NCBI RefSeq assembly: GCF_004331485.1
Contig: NZ_SJKD01000003.1
Location: forward strand, 1 to 64,000
DNA: 64,000 nt
Direction of reading: 5' to 3'
From: Kribbella capetownensis
GTDB taxonomy: Bacteria > Actinomycetota > Actinomycetes > Propionibacteriales > Kribbellaceae
This document shows, in pieces, positions 49,776 to 58,054 of the stretch (positions are counted from its first letter, which is position 1; each line of letters begins with the position of its first letter). The notes beneath the pieces were generated by a model, which saw only the letters and a program-made list of their open reading frames with translations, was not told the DNA's origin and did not search any database. The translations under genes and the position numbers were made by a program.

Positions 49776-50194
49776 AGGCGCTCGCCCTGGCCGAGCTCGG
49801 TGAATGGGAGTGGGCAGTTGGGATCGCCCGCACAGGTCTGCAGGTCGTCGCAGCCGGCCGCGATTCCCGCGCGCAGGGTGTCGGCGATGACGGTGAGGTC
49901 GGCGATCTTCGCTTCCACAGCGGTCAGCTTCTCGCGAGCCCGTGCCTGCAGCCCAGCTCCCTCGCCGAGCGCATGCCGATGCCTGGCTGTGTTGAGCAGC
50001 TCGGACACCTCAGTCAGCGTGAACCCGAGCCGCTGCGCCGCTTTGATCACGCGCAACGTGGTGACCGCAGCCTCCGGGTAGACGCGATGCCCGCCAAGAC
50101 TCCGCACCGGCTCGTCGAGCAGACCGCGGCGTTCGTAGTACCGCAGGGTCTGCAAGTTCACGCCGGCGGCGGCTGCCACCTCGCCGGATCTCAC
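49772..50194 (-). CDS. MerR-family heavy-metal-type regulator
   Basis: A 140-residue MerR regulator. The N-terminal HTH is [20 protein letters not shown], followed by the wing [18 protein letters not shown] and a long dimer coiled coil. The C-terminal [16 protein letters not shown] supplies three Cys for metal binding, in the manner of Hg or soft-metal MerR proteins. GTG 50194 overlaps the upstream gene stop (GTGA); the frame is open upstream but not family-like. It is the middle gene of a three-gene operon. Confidence 0.87.
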   Translation of the reverse strand: MRSGEVAAAAGVNLQTLRYYERRGLLDEPVRSLGGHRVYPEAAVTTLRVIKAAQRLGFTLTEVSELLNTARHRHALGEGAGLQARAREKLTAVEAKIADLTVIADTLRAGIAAGCDDLQTCAGDPNCPLPFTELGQGERL

Positions 50195-50511
50195 GCCGGC
50201 AGCCGATCCGCCAGTCCATCCAGTACGGCGACTTGCGTGGCAGGTACGCCGATGCGCAGGTGGAAATGGCCGTCGGTTGGTTCGGTGAGGGTGAAGGCGA
50301 AGAACGAGCAGCACTCGGTCTCGCGGGCGGTCAGGTCGGCGGTGGTGTCGCGGCCTTCGGCTGCGAGGGTCAGGTCGAGTGTCTGGGGGTCGACGCGGTT
50401 GGCGTTGCGGAGATGGTCCGCGAAGAGTTGGTCGAACTCGGCCACGCGGAGCGGTTGCTCTGCGGTCGGTAGGGTGCAGGCGGCCGGAGCCCAGGTGAGG
50501 TGTTCGGTCAT
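50191..50511 (-). CDS. uncharacterised Cys-containing protein, first gene of the MerR operon
   Basis: A 106-residue soluble protein that I cannot assign. It has a Cys at about residue 12 (APAACTLP), and a conserved-looking RETECCSFFAF at about 67-77 with two adjacent Cys, followed by a beta-rich end (FHLRIGVPATQVAVLDGL). The Cys spacing plus cotranscription with a metal-type MerR and a YnfA protein suggests a metal-binding or metal-transferring role, inferred from context alone. ATG 50511 begins MTEHLTW; a GTAC-CCAA-GTAC dyad lies 19 bp upstream. Confidence 0.7.
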   Translation of the reverse strand: MTEHLTWAPAACTLPTAEQPLRVAEFDQLFADHLRNANRVDPQTLDLTLAAEGRDTTADLTARETECCSFFAFTLTEPTDGHFHLRIGVPATQVAVLDGLADRLPA

Positions 50512-50529
50512 GACATCGACGGTAAACCT

Positions 50530-50541
50530 GTACCCAAGTAC
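50530..50541. promoter_or_regulatory. MerR-type dyad upstream of the MerR operon
   Basis: GTAC-CCAA-GTAC is a short dyad in the expected promoter of the 50511-49440 operon. MerR proteins bind dyads between -35 and -10; the exact promoter is not resolved. Confidence 0.4.
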
Positions 50542-50550
50542 CGGATGCAA

Positions 50551-51240
50551 CTAGTCGGGCTGATCGGTCCAGGTCAGTACGTACGCCACCGCGCCGAAAC
50601 GGACCTGGTCGCCTGGCCGGACCCGGACCGGGGTGGTGAGGCGCAGACCGTTGACCTCTGTCCCGTTCATCGAGCCGAGGTCGCGCACCATCCACCCGTC
50701 GTTCACGTACCGGAGCTCCGCGTGGAACCGGGACACGGACAGGTCGGCCAACCGCAGCGTCGCACCCGGCCCACGACCGATCCGGACCGTCGGCGATCCT
50801 GGCGCCGGCAATGCGAGCCCGGGCGGCGGCAGAGCGGGCGTCTTCTGCACGACTGCAACCCGCGGAAGGGACCCGAGCCGCTCGAGAAACCCGAACCACG
50901 CACCGACGACCCCACCCGGCTGCTCAGGTGTCCCGGCACCCGGCCAGCCGTCCGCCCGCGCTGGTGGCCGGGCCGGGCTGGGGCTGCGGATGACTTCCAG
51001 CCGGGGCAGTCGAGAACGGAAGTCCCGGAGCCGGCGCGTGACGCGTGGCTCCTCGCGAGGCAGGTCGCGAATGGCGTCGGCGAGTTCGCCGCGGCTCTGG
51101 GCGCGCAGCACAAAGTTCATCCGGCGGACGAAGGTGTCGTGTGAGAGCCGACCGGTCCCGGCGCCCTCGCGCAGGATGGCCAGGGCACGATCCCGCTCGG
51201 CGTCCGACGGACGCGTCCCCTCCGCCGGAACCGATGTCAT
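50551..51240 (-). CDS. DUF1707 and FHA domain protein
   Basis: A 229-residue protein. Residues 10-65 form a DUF1707-type helical domain (RPSDAERDRALAILREGAGTG and LSHDTFVRRMNFVLRA). A Pro/Arg-rich linker follows, then an FHA domain at about 145-225 with RIGRGPGATLRLADLSVSRFH and GSMNGTEVNG, which bind phosphothreonine. It is presumably read out by a Ser/Thr kinase not seen here. ATG 51240 is chosen; GTG 51270 is an alternative. The signal would be cytoplasmic: no membrane helix is present. Confidence 0.88.
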   Translation of the reverse strand: MTSVPAEGTRPSDAERDRALAILREGAGTGRLSHDTFVRRMNFVLRAQSRGELADAIRDLPREEPRVTRRLRDFRSRLPRLEVIRSPSPARPPARADGWPGAGTPEQPGGVVGAWFGFLERLGSLPRVAVVQKTPALPPPGLALPAPGSPTVRIGRGPGATLRLADLSVSRFHAELRYVNDGWMVRDLGSMNGTEVNGLRLTTPVRVRPGDQVRFGAVAYVLTWTDQPD

Positions 51241-51305
51241 CTCAGCATTGTCCGGTCCGGTCCGGTTCACTGTCCACCGAACCCCGGGGGCGGCCGGGGA
51301 CCAGC

Positions 51306-52034
51306 TCAGCGGTACTGGATCCGGTAGGCGACGTTTGCATCGCCCTGCGAGAGCCCGATGTTCGAGATCCCGACGACCAACTGGTGACCGTTGGCGTCGT
51401 TCCGGTACGTCACGTACGTCGTACCTGCCGCACCCTCAGTCGTGATCCGGCGCCAGGACGGTCCGCCGGACGCGGAGATGTTCGTCAACGCCTTCGTCAC
51501 CGCGGGCGTCGCGTAGTACGTCATCCACTTCGTGTCGCCGCGACCCCAGGCGCGGACCAGGTTGTCGGACCACTGCACCGCGTTCCACGCACGCGGTTCG
51601 TTGGCGAAGCTCACGACTCTGGCGGCGTGCCAGCCGTCCGGACCGCGCAGCTCCGGCGCGGCGTTCGCCACCCCGAGGGTGAGATTCCCGCCGCGGGCGT
51701 CGTCGTGGTAGGTCACATAGATCGTCCCGGCAGCGCCTTCCTCTGAAATCCTGCGCCAGTGGATCCCACCGGGCGACGCCTGGGCGAACAGAGCCCGCGT
51801 GACGTCAGTCGTGCCGTAACAAGCTGTCATTCTCGTGTCACCGCGACCCCAGGCGCGGACCAATCGGTCCGCGTAGGTGACCGCATCGAGCCGAGCGACC
51901 GACGCACCGCACGAGGCGGTCGTCTGAGCACCGGCAGCAACGGCCGGAGCCGCCGAACCGCCGAGCACGAGCGGGGCAGCAACCGCGAGCGCGGCCGCCA
52001 TCCCGCCGGCCTTGGATAGACCCTTGATCTTCAT
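51306..52034 (-). CDS. secreted protein with two copies of an unrecognised domain
   Basis: A 242-residue exported protein. The signal peptide is residues 1-35 (basic KIKGLSK, hydrophobic core, AVAAGA). Two repeats of about 90 residues follow, each with LVRAWGRGDT, an MT-x-CY/YY segment, a GG-x-x-WRRI-x-x-EGAAGT-x-YVTY block, and a closing LTLGVAN / LVVGISN strand. The repeats are about half identical. Two Cys occur only in the first repeat. I do not recognise the family. GGGAGG lies 6 nt before ATG 52034, so expression is well supported. Confidence 0.8.
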   Translation of the reverse strand: MKIKGLSKAGGMAAALAVAAPLVLGGSAAPAVAAGAQTTASCGASVARLDAVTYADRLVRAWGRGDTRMTACYGTTDVTRALFAQASPGGIHWRRISEEGAAGTIYVTYHDDARGGNLTLGVANAAPELRGPDGWHAARVVSFANEPRAWNAVQWSDNLVRAWGRGDTKWMTYYATPAVTKALTNISASGGPSWRRITTEGAAGTTYVTYRNDANGHQLVVGISNIGLSQGDANVAYRIQYR

Positions 52035-52120
52035 GATCAACCTCCCGAGTTGGTCATTTCGTCCTCACTGGTTCGACGCGCCCGATCGCCCACGAGTTGG
52101 CCGTGGGTGAGAATGACGGG

Positions 52121-53197
52121 ATGCGACTGCCTGTGATGCCACCGGTCAAGCCGATGCTCGCCAAGCCCGTGAAGGAGATCCCGCGCGGGGAGATGAGCTA
52201 CGAGCCCAAGTGGGACGGGTTCCGCTCGATCATCTTCCGGGACGGGGACGAGGTGGAGATCGGCAGCCGGAACGAGAAGCCGATGACGCGCTACTTCCCC
52301 GAGCTGGTCGAGGCGGTGAAGGCGAACCTGCCGGAGCGCTGCGCGATCGACGGCGAGATCATCGTGATCGGTGCGTCCGGCGACCGGCTCGACTTCGAGG
52401 TGCTGCAGCAGCGCATCCACCCCGCCGCGAGCCGGGTGAACATGCTGTCGGAGAAGACGCCGGCGCGGTTCGTCGCGTTCGACCTGCTGGCGCTCGGCGA
52501 TGACGACTACATGGAGCGTCCGTTCGGGGAACGGCGTACCGCTCTGATCGACGCGTTGGCTGGAGTGAAGGCGCCGATCCATGTCACGCCGGCGACGACC
52601 AACCGCGACACGGCCGCGGAGTGGTTCGAGCAGTTCGAGGGCGCGGGTCTGGACGGGCTGATCGCGAAGCCGTTGGACGTCACGTACCAGCCCGACAAGC
52701 GGGTCATGTTCAAGGTCAAGCCGGAGCGCACGGCGGACTGTGTGGTCGCCGGGTATCGCGTGCACAAGAGCGGGCCGGACCGGATCGGGTCGCTGCTGCT
52801 CGGGCTGTACAGCGACGACGGCACGCTCGCCAGTGTCGGCGTGATCGGTGCGTTCCCGCTCGAACGGCGCAAAGAACTCTTCCAGGAGATGCAGCCGCTC
52901 GTCACGACGTTCGACGATCACCCGTGGGCGTGGGCGAAGCAGGAGGAAGGCGTGCGTACGCCGCGCAACGCCGAAGGCAGCCGGTGGCAGGCAGGCAAGG
53001 ACCTGTCGTTCGTGCCGCTGCGGCCGGAGCGCGTGGTCGAGGTTCGCTACGACCACATGGAAGGCATCCGCTTCCGCCACACCGCACAGTTCGTCCGCTG
53101 GCGCCCGGACCGCACCCCTGAGTCCTGCACCTACGAACAACTTGAGGAGCCAGTCAAGTTCGACCTGGCCGACGTACTCTCCAGCGCCCAACGCTGA
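52121..53197 (+). CDS. ATP-dependent DNA ligase (LigC-like)
   Basis: A 358-residue minimal ATP-dependent ligase: a nucleotidyltransferase domain and an OB domain, without polymerase or nuclease domains. The adenylated Lys is in EPKWDGFRS near residue 30; DGEIIV (motif III/IIIa area) and the motif V LIAKPLDVTYQPDKR with MFKVKPE follow. This matches actinobacterial LigC, used in repair alongside NAD ligase. ATG 52121 is preferred over TTG 52097. The stop shares a base with the next ATG. Confidence 0.87.
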   Translation: MRLPVMPPVKPMLAKPVKEIPRGEMSYEPKWDGFRSIIFRDGDEVEIGSRNEKPMTRYFPELVEAVKANLPERCAIDGEIIVIGASGDRLDFEVLQQRIHPAASRVNMLSEKTPARFVAFDLLALGDDDYMERPFGERRTALIDALAGVKAPIHVTPATTNRDTAAEWFEQFEGAGLDGLIAKPLDVTYQPDKRVMFKVKPERTADCVVAGYRVHKSGPDRIGSLLLGLYSDDGTLASVGVIGAFPLERRKELFQEMQPLVTTFDDHPWAWAKQEEGVRTPRNAEGSRWQAGKDLSFVPLRPERVVEVRYDHMEGIRFRHTAQFVRWRPDRTPESCTYEQLEEPVKFDLADVLSSAQR

Positions 53198-53961
53198 TGC
53201 AGGTTCTGTACGACGTCTACGCCCGGATCCTGCGACGCCAACTGGCCGGACTGCCGATACCGCGGCACATCGCGATCGCGATGGACGGCAACCGCCGGTG
53301 GGCACGCCGGACCGGGTACGACGACGTGCGGATCGGCCACCGGTTCGGCGCAGAGCATCTGGAGCTGTTCCTGCGTTGGTGTTCCGAGGCGGGCGTGCAC
53401 TGCGTGACCGCCTGGGTCGCGTCGGCGGACAACATCCGGCGCCGCGACTCGGCCGAGGTCGACTACCTGATGCAGCTCACCGAGACGGTCCTGGCCGAGC
53501 ATGTACGGCGTGACCACCGCTGGCGTCTCCACGTCGCGGGCCAACTTGATTTGTTGCCTGATACAACCGCTCGCGCACTGAAGGAGGCGGTCGAGGAGAC
53601 CCGCGACCGGACGGATGCGGGTGACCTGACGCTCGCGATCGGATACTCGGGCCGGCTCGAGGTGGTGGACGCCGTACGGGCTGTGCTGGACGAGGCTGCG
53701 GCTGCCGGGCGTTCGCTGGAGGATGTCGCCGACGAGCTGAGCGAGGACGTGATCGGCCGGCACCTCTATCTGCCTGAGCTGCCGGATCCCGACCTGGTGA
53801 TCCGGACGAGTGGGGAGCTCCGGATGTCGGACTTCCTGTTGTGGCAGGCAACGCGCTCGGAGGTCGAGTTCTGCGACCTGTACTGGCCCGCGTTCCGGCA
53901 GGTCGACCTGTTGCGGGCACTCCGGACCTATGGGCGTCGGAGACTGGAACGATTCAGTTGA
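53197..53961 (+). CDS. cis-prenyltransferase (UPP synthase family)
   Basis: A 254-residue undecaprenyl/polyprenyl diphosphate synthase-type enzyme that elongates allylic diphosphates with Z bonds. The catalytic Asp is in AIAMDGNRRWARR near residue 28. The second substrate region, DPDLVIRTSGELRMSDFLLW, is altered from the usual GGEQRISNF (Ser for the first Gly, Leu-Arg-Met for Gln-Arg-Ile), suggesting a specialised second copy or different chain length. It overlaps the ligase gene (TGATG), an odd but clear pairing. Confidence 0.87.
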   Translation: MQVLYDVYARILRRQLAGLPIPRHIAIAMDGNRRWARRTGYDDVRIGHRFGAEHLELFLRWCSEAGVHCVTAWVASADNIRRRDSAEVDYLMQLTETVLAEHVRRDHRWRLHVAGQLDLLPDTTARALKEAVEETRDRTDAGDLTLAIGYSGRLEVVDAVRAVLDEAAAAGRSLEDVADELSEDVIGRHLYLPELPDPDLVIRTSGELRMSDFLLWQATRSEVEFCDLYWPAFRQVDLLRALRTYGRRRLERFS

Positions 53962-54055
53962 TTGTTTGAGGGGGTGGCTCGGCCGGGAGCGAATACATCG
54001 GGCCTTCTTGGGGGCACTATGGAGGCATACCGACTGGTAGGAACCGGAGGTTGCG

Positions 54056-54559
54056 ATGTACGACGTCGTACTGCTCGTCGAACAGGAACTATCGGCGCCG
54101 GACGCGAAACGCGTCGTTGAACTGCACCAGGACATGCCCGAGTCCGTCACGTATCACGTGCTCGTGCCGTGCCACAACGCCGAGGCGGGTGTGGAGGCCT
54201 CGATCAGCGCGCTGGGCACCGCGGACCTGTACGGTCCAGGGCTGGCCAGTCAGCGCCAGGATCTCGCCGAGGCGCAGAAGGCGATCGACACCGAGGCGAA
54301 GGGCTGCAGCGGACGCAGCGTCCAGCGGCTGCGCGACCTCGGGCAGCACGCGGAAGGCGGCATCTCGCACGACCGCCCGATCGACGCCCTGATCGCCACC
54401 GTGGACCACGTGCAGGGCCAGGAAGTCATCATCCTGACCCGGCCACACGTGGTGGCCGAGTTCTTCCACCTGGACTGGACCAATTCCGCCCGCCGCCACC
54501 TCGGCGTACCGGTCCTCCACCTGCTGGAACACGACCCAGAGAAGGCGTCCGCTTCGTAG
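54056..54559 (+). CDS. conserved-looking cytoplasmic protein of unknown function
   Basis: A 167-residue soluble protein, clearly coding by its third-position GC and a ggaggttgcg ribosome site before ATG 54056. It begins YDVVLLVEQELSAPDAKRVV, has a VLVPCHNAEAG strand-loop near residue 36 and ends with HLDWTNSARRHLGVPVLHLL. The alternating alpha/beta pattern recalls a universal-stress or Rossmann-like fold with long central charged helices, but I see no nucleotide motif. No function is proposed. Confidence 0.75.
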   Translation: MYDVVLLVEQELSAPDAKRVVELHQDMPESVTYHVLVPCHNAEAGVEASISALGTADLYGPGLASQRQDLAEAQKAIDTEAKGCSGRSVQRLRDLGQHAEGGISHDRPIDALIATVDHVQGQEVIILTRPHVVAEFFHLDWTNSARRHLGVPVLHLLEHDPEKASAS

Positions 54560-54562
54560 CGG

Positions 54563-54739
54563 TCAGAACCGGAGCATGACTGCGTAGGTGACGCCGACCG
54601 CGAGGGCGGCCATCAGCAGCGACACCGTGGTGCGGATCGTTCGGTCGCCGGTTTCGCCGTAGTGGCGGCCGTCCTCGGAGTGATACGCGAGTTTGTAGCC
54701 GGCGTAGCCCGCGGCGAGAGCCAAGGCCAGTCTGATCAT
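54563..54739 (-). CDS. small two-helix membrane protein
   Basis: A 58-residue protein with helices at residues 3-18 and 35-55 separated by a charged Tyr/His-rich loop (YKLAYHSEDGRHYGETGDR). gggggagc precedes ATG 54739, which supports expression. It ends 3 bp from the convergent 54559 stop. Unknown function. Confidence 0.65.
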   Translation of the reverse strand: MIRLALALAAGYAGYKLAYHSEDGRHYGETGDRTIRTTVSLLMAALAVGVTYAVMLRF

Positions 54740-54782
54740 CGTCCGCTCCCCCTCACTGCCCCTCACAACCAAAGTAGCTCGC

Positions 54783-56672
54783 TCAGACGCCGGCAGCGGA
54801 TCCGGTCTCGGCGAACTGGGTGTGGTACAGGTCGGCGTACTCCCCGCCCTGGGCGAGCAACTGCTCGTGCGTACCCCGCTCGACAATGTTGCCGCGGTCA
54901 ACGACCAGGATCAGGTCGGCGTTCCGCACCGTCGACAAGCGGTGCGCGATCACGAGCGACGTACGCCCTTCCAGCGCGGTGTCGAGCGCCCGCTGTACGG
55001 CGACCTCGGACTCGGAATCCAGATGGGCCGTGGCTTCATCCAGTACGACGATCTGCGGTGCCTTCAGCAACAAACGCGCGATCGCGAGGCGCTGCCGCTC
55101 GCCACCGGACAGCCGGTGGCCACGGTCCCCCACCACGGTCTCGAGGCCGTCGGGCAGGGACGACACCAACGTCCACACCTGCGCGGACTTCAGGGCCTCG
55201 ATCATCTCGTCGTCGGTGGCGTCCGGCTTCGCGTACGCGAGGTTCGCCCGGATCGTGTCGTGGAACATGTGCGCGTCCTGCGTGACGTACCCGATCGTGT
55301 CGTGCAGCGACTGCAGCGTCACCTCGCGGACGTCCTGCCCACCGACCCGCACGGCCCCGCCGGTCACGTCGTACAGGCGGGCCACCAGGTTCGTGATCGT
55401 GGTCTTGCCGGCGCCCGACGGGCCGACCAGCGCGACCATCTGGCCGGGCTGGACGGCGAAGTTCACGTCTTCGAGCACCTGCGAGGACACCCGCTTGTCG
55501 AGCACAGCAACCGACTCCAGGCTCGCGAGCGACACCTGCTCGGCCGTCGGGTAGGCGAACGCCACGTGGTCGAACTCGACCCCGGCCCGCTCACTGCGCA
55601 GTTCCCTGGCATCCGGAGCGTCTTTGATCATCGGCTCGAGGTCGAGCACCTCGAAGACGCGCTCGAACGAGACCAGCGCGGTCATCACGTCGACCCGCAC
55701 GTTCGACAGTGCCGTCAGCGGGCCGTACAGCCTGCCGAGCAAGGCGACCAGGGCCAGCAGGGTCCCGACGGTCAGCGTCTCGCGGACAGCCAGGTTGCCG
55801 CCGACGCCGTACACCAAGGCGGTCGCCAATGCGGCGACCAGGGTGAGTGCCGTGAAGAACACGCGGCCAAGCATCGCGATCCGGATGCCCAGGTCGCGGA
55901 CCCGTCCGGCTCGCTCACCGAAGTCCTTGTTCTCGATCGACGGCGTACCGAACAGCGTGACCAGCAGTGCTCCGCCGACGCTGAACCGCTCGGTCATCGC
56001 CGTCGACATCTCGGCGTTGAGGTTCATCTGCTCGCGCGTCAGCGCGGCCAGTCGGCGACCGAGGATCCGTGCCGGGATGAGGAACACCGGCAGCAGCAGG
56101 ATCGCCACCACCGTCAACTGCCAACTCAGCACCAGCATCGCGCCGACCACGAGGATCAGGCTGATGATGTTCGAGACCACGCCGGACAGCGTCGAGGTGA
56201 ACGCCTGCTGCGCGCCGATCACGTCGTTGTTGAGCCGGGACACCAACGCGCCGGTCTGCGTCCGGGTGAAGAACGCGACCGGCATCCGCTGCACATGCCC
56301 GAAGACCTTGGTCCGCAGGTCGAAGATCAGCCCTTCGCCGATCCGCGCGGAGAACCAGCGCTGCATCAGCCCGAGCCCGGCCTCGACCACCGCGAGCAGG
56401 GCGACCACCAGCGCGAGCGCGGTGACCAGTCGGGCGTTCCCCTTGGTGATGCCGTCGTCGACGATCTTCTTGAACAACAGCGGCGAGGCGATGACCATGA
56501 ACGCCGACAGGATGACCAGCACCAGGAACACCGAGATGTACCAGCGGTACGGCTTCGCGAACCGCGCGATCCGGCGCAGTGTGCCCTTGGCGAGCTTCTG
56601 CCCGGTCACGGACGAATCCTGGCGCCGCCAGCCGTAAGCGCCCATGCCGGCGCGTGCCATCCCTGAGGACAT
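54783..56672 (-). CDS. ABC exporter, fused membrane and ATPase domains (ABCB type)
   Basis: A 629-residue half-transporter that dimerises to export lipids or drugs. Six membrane helices occupy about residues 40-330, followed by the ATPase with Walker A GPSGAGKTT near 430, signature LSGGERQR near 530 and Walker B VVLDEATAHLD. The start at ATG 56672 has GGGGAGGA 5 nt upstream. It is divergent from the SRPBCC/ArsR operon. Confidence 0.92.
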   Translation of the reverse strand: MSSGMARAGMGAYGWRRQDSSVTGQKLAKGTLRRIARFAKPYRWYISVFLVLVILSAFMVIASPLLFKKIVDDGITKGNARLVTALALVVALLAVVEAGLGLMQRWFSARIGEGLIFDLRTKVFGHVQRMPVAFFTRTQTGALVSRLNNDVIGAQQAFTSTLSGVVSNIISLILVVGAMLVLSWQLTVVAILLLPVFLIPARILGRRLAALTREQMNLNAEMSTAMTERFSVGGALLVTLFGTPSIENKDFGERAGRVRDLGIRIAMLGRVFFTALTLVAALATALVYGVGGNLAVRETLTVGTLLALVALLGRLYGPLTALSNVRVDVMTALVSFERVFEVLDLEPMIKDAPDARELRSERAGVEFDHVAFAYPTAEQVSLASLESVAVLDKRVSSQVLEDVNFAVQPGQMVALVGPSGAGKTTITNLVARLYDVTGGAVRVGGQDVREVTLQSLHDTIGYVTQDAHMFHDTIRANLAYAKPDATDDEMIEALKSAQVWTLVSSLPDGLETVVGDRGHRLSGGERQRLAIARLLLKAPQIVVLDEATAHLDSESEVAVQRALDTALEGRTSLVIAHRLSTVRNADLILVVDRGNIVERGTHEQLLAQGGEYADLYHTQFAETGSAAGV

Positions 56673-56747
56673 GCAGTTCCTCCCCGCTCCTGTGTCGTGA
56701 AGCTTCACAACAGTTCAGGTCATCACAATGTTCCCACTGACCGTCAT

Positions 56748-56807
56748 GCAACCAATGGTTGCGGATGCTCTGAGAGTGCTCTACAGTCATAGGCAACCAA
56801 AGGTTGC
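56748..56807 (+). promoter_or_regulatory. ArsR-operon promoter flanked by two GCAACC-N3-GGTTGC operators
   Basis: Two 15-bp palindromes, at 56748-56762 (spacer aat) and 56793-56807 (spacer aaa), lie 45 bp apart. Between them a promoter can be drawn: -35 TTGCGG (56759-56764), 17-bp spacer, -10 TACAGT (56782-56787). The first operator overlaps the -35 and the second lies at the transcription start. The adjacent ArsR protein is the obvious ligand. Confidence 0.72.
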
Positions 56808-56825
56808 GAAAGGACGGTGGGTGAG

Positions 56826-57266
56826 ATGGCGGACCGGACCATCGAGCGGGAGATCCGGGTGGAGGCAGCGCCCGAGGTGGTCTACGAGGTGATCAGCTCG
56901 CCGGAGCACCTGCGCGAGTGGTGGCCTGACGATGCGGACCTCGACCCGGTCGCCGGCGCCACCGGGACCGTCTCGTTCGGTGAGAAGCCGGACGGGAAGG
57001 TCGTTGCGCTCACGGTCGTCGAGGCCGACCCGCCGCGACGGTTCGCCTTCCGGTGGGACTATCCGGAGGGCGAGACCGCCACCGAAGCGAACTCGCTGCT
57101 GGTGACCTTCGACCTCGTCGCCGCTGGCACGGGCACCGTCTTGCGCTTCGCCGAGACCGGGTTCGACGAGGCGTCCGAGGCGCAGTACCGCGATCACATC
57201 AACGGCTGGAACTACTTCCTCCCCCGCCTCGTCCCGTACGTCGACCGGCTGGTGTCCGCGCCGTGA
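56826..57266 (+). CDS. SRPBCC/AHSA1-family protein
   Basis: A 146-residue START-like (AHSA1) lipid/ligand-binding protein: IEREIRVEAAPEVVYEVISS at the start, then GTVSFGEKPDGKVVALTV, and NGWNYFLPRL at the end. ATG 56826 is used; GTG 56817 is too close to the ribosome site. Its stop overlaps the ArsR GTG, a common AHSA1-ArsR pair in actinobacteria whose ligand is unknown. Confidence 0.87.
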   Translation: MADRTIEREIRVEAAPEVVYEVISSPEHLREWWPDDADLDPVAGATGTVSFGEKPDGKVVALTVVEADPPRRFAFRWDYPEGETATEANSLLVTFDLVAAGTGTVLRFAETGFDEASEAQYRDHINGWNYFLPRLVPYVDRLVSAP

Positions 57267-57592
57267 TCGACGACGGGCTCTGGTCGGCGGTCGGCGATCC
57301 GACCCGGCGACGGATGCTCGACCTGCTGCTCGCGAACGGCGGCGGGACCGCGACCGGCCTGAGCGATCAACTGCCGGTCACCCGGCAGGCCGTCGCCAAA
57401 CATCTCGCCGTCCTTGAGCGGGTCGGCCTGGTGCACGCCAAGCCGGCGGGGCGGGAACGGCGCTACACCGTGGACGAATCACAGCTTGCCCGAGCGATCG
57501 CGCAACTGACCTCGGTCAGTGACGCCTGGGACCGCCGGCTCCAGCGCATCAAGCGGATCGCCGAATCCATTCAACGCAGTACAGACACCTGA
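57263..57592 (+). CDS. ArsR-family repressor
   Basis: A 109-residue winged-helix regulator: LWSAVGDPTRRRMLDLLLAN, then LPVTRQAVAKHLAVLERVGL as the recognition helix region and GRERRYTVD as the wing. No metal-binding Cys is present, so it senses something else. It is coupled by GTGA to the first SRPBCC gene and followed after 15 bp by a second one. It probably represses its own operon through the paired palindromes upstream. Confidence 0.9.
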   Translation: MIDDGLWSAVGDPTRRRMLDLLLANGGGTATGLSDQLPVTRQAVAKHLAVLERVGLVHAKPAGRERRYTVDESQLARAIAQLTSVSDAWDRRLQRIKRIAESIQRSTDT

Positions 57593-57607
57593 ACGAGAGG
57601 TACTCCC

Positions 57608-58054
57608 ATGCTCGACATCTTGCACCGCGTCGGAATCACGGCGTCCCCCGAGGACGTCTCGAAGGCCCTCACCACGATCCCTGGCCTCGCAGGCTGGTGG
57701 ACCGACGACACCCAAGGCGACGATTCCGTCGGCGGCGTGATCGACTTCCACTTCCCCGTCGCCGGCGGCTCGTTCGGCATGAAGTTGCTGGAGACCAGGC
57801 CCGGCGAGCTCGTGCGCTGGGAGGTCGTGCACGGTCCCGAGGAGTGGATCGGCACCGAGGTCCGCTTCGACCTCAGCACGGCCGACGACTACACGATCGT
57901 CCTGTTCAAGCACGAGGGCTGGAAGGAGCCGGTCGAGTTCATGTACCACTGCAGCACCAAGTGGGGCTCGTACCTGCTGAGCCTGAAGAAGTACGTCGAG
58001 ACCGGTACGGGCGACCCCGCGCCCCGCGACGTACAGATCAGCAACTGGCACTAG
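57608..58054 (+). CDS. second SRPBCC-family protein
   Basis: A 148-residue START-like protein (LDILHRVGITASPEDVSKAL, AGWWTDDTQG, ending KYVETGTGDPAP). It is the third gene of the SRPBCC-ArsR-SRPBCC operon, with agaggtact before ATG 57608. The two SRPBCC proteins are only distantly alike, so they may bind different ligands or form a pair. Confidence 0.85.
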   Translation: MLDILHRVGITASPEDVSKALTTIPGLAGWWTDDTQGDDSVGGVIDFHFPVAGGSFGMKLLETRPGELVRWEVVHGPEEWIGTEVRFDLSTADDYTIVLFKHEGWKEPVEFMYHCSTKWGSYLLSLKKYVETGTGDPAPRDVQISNWH

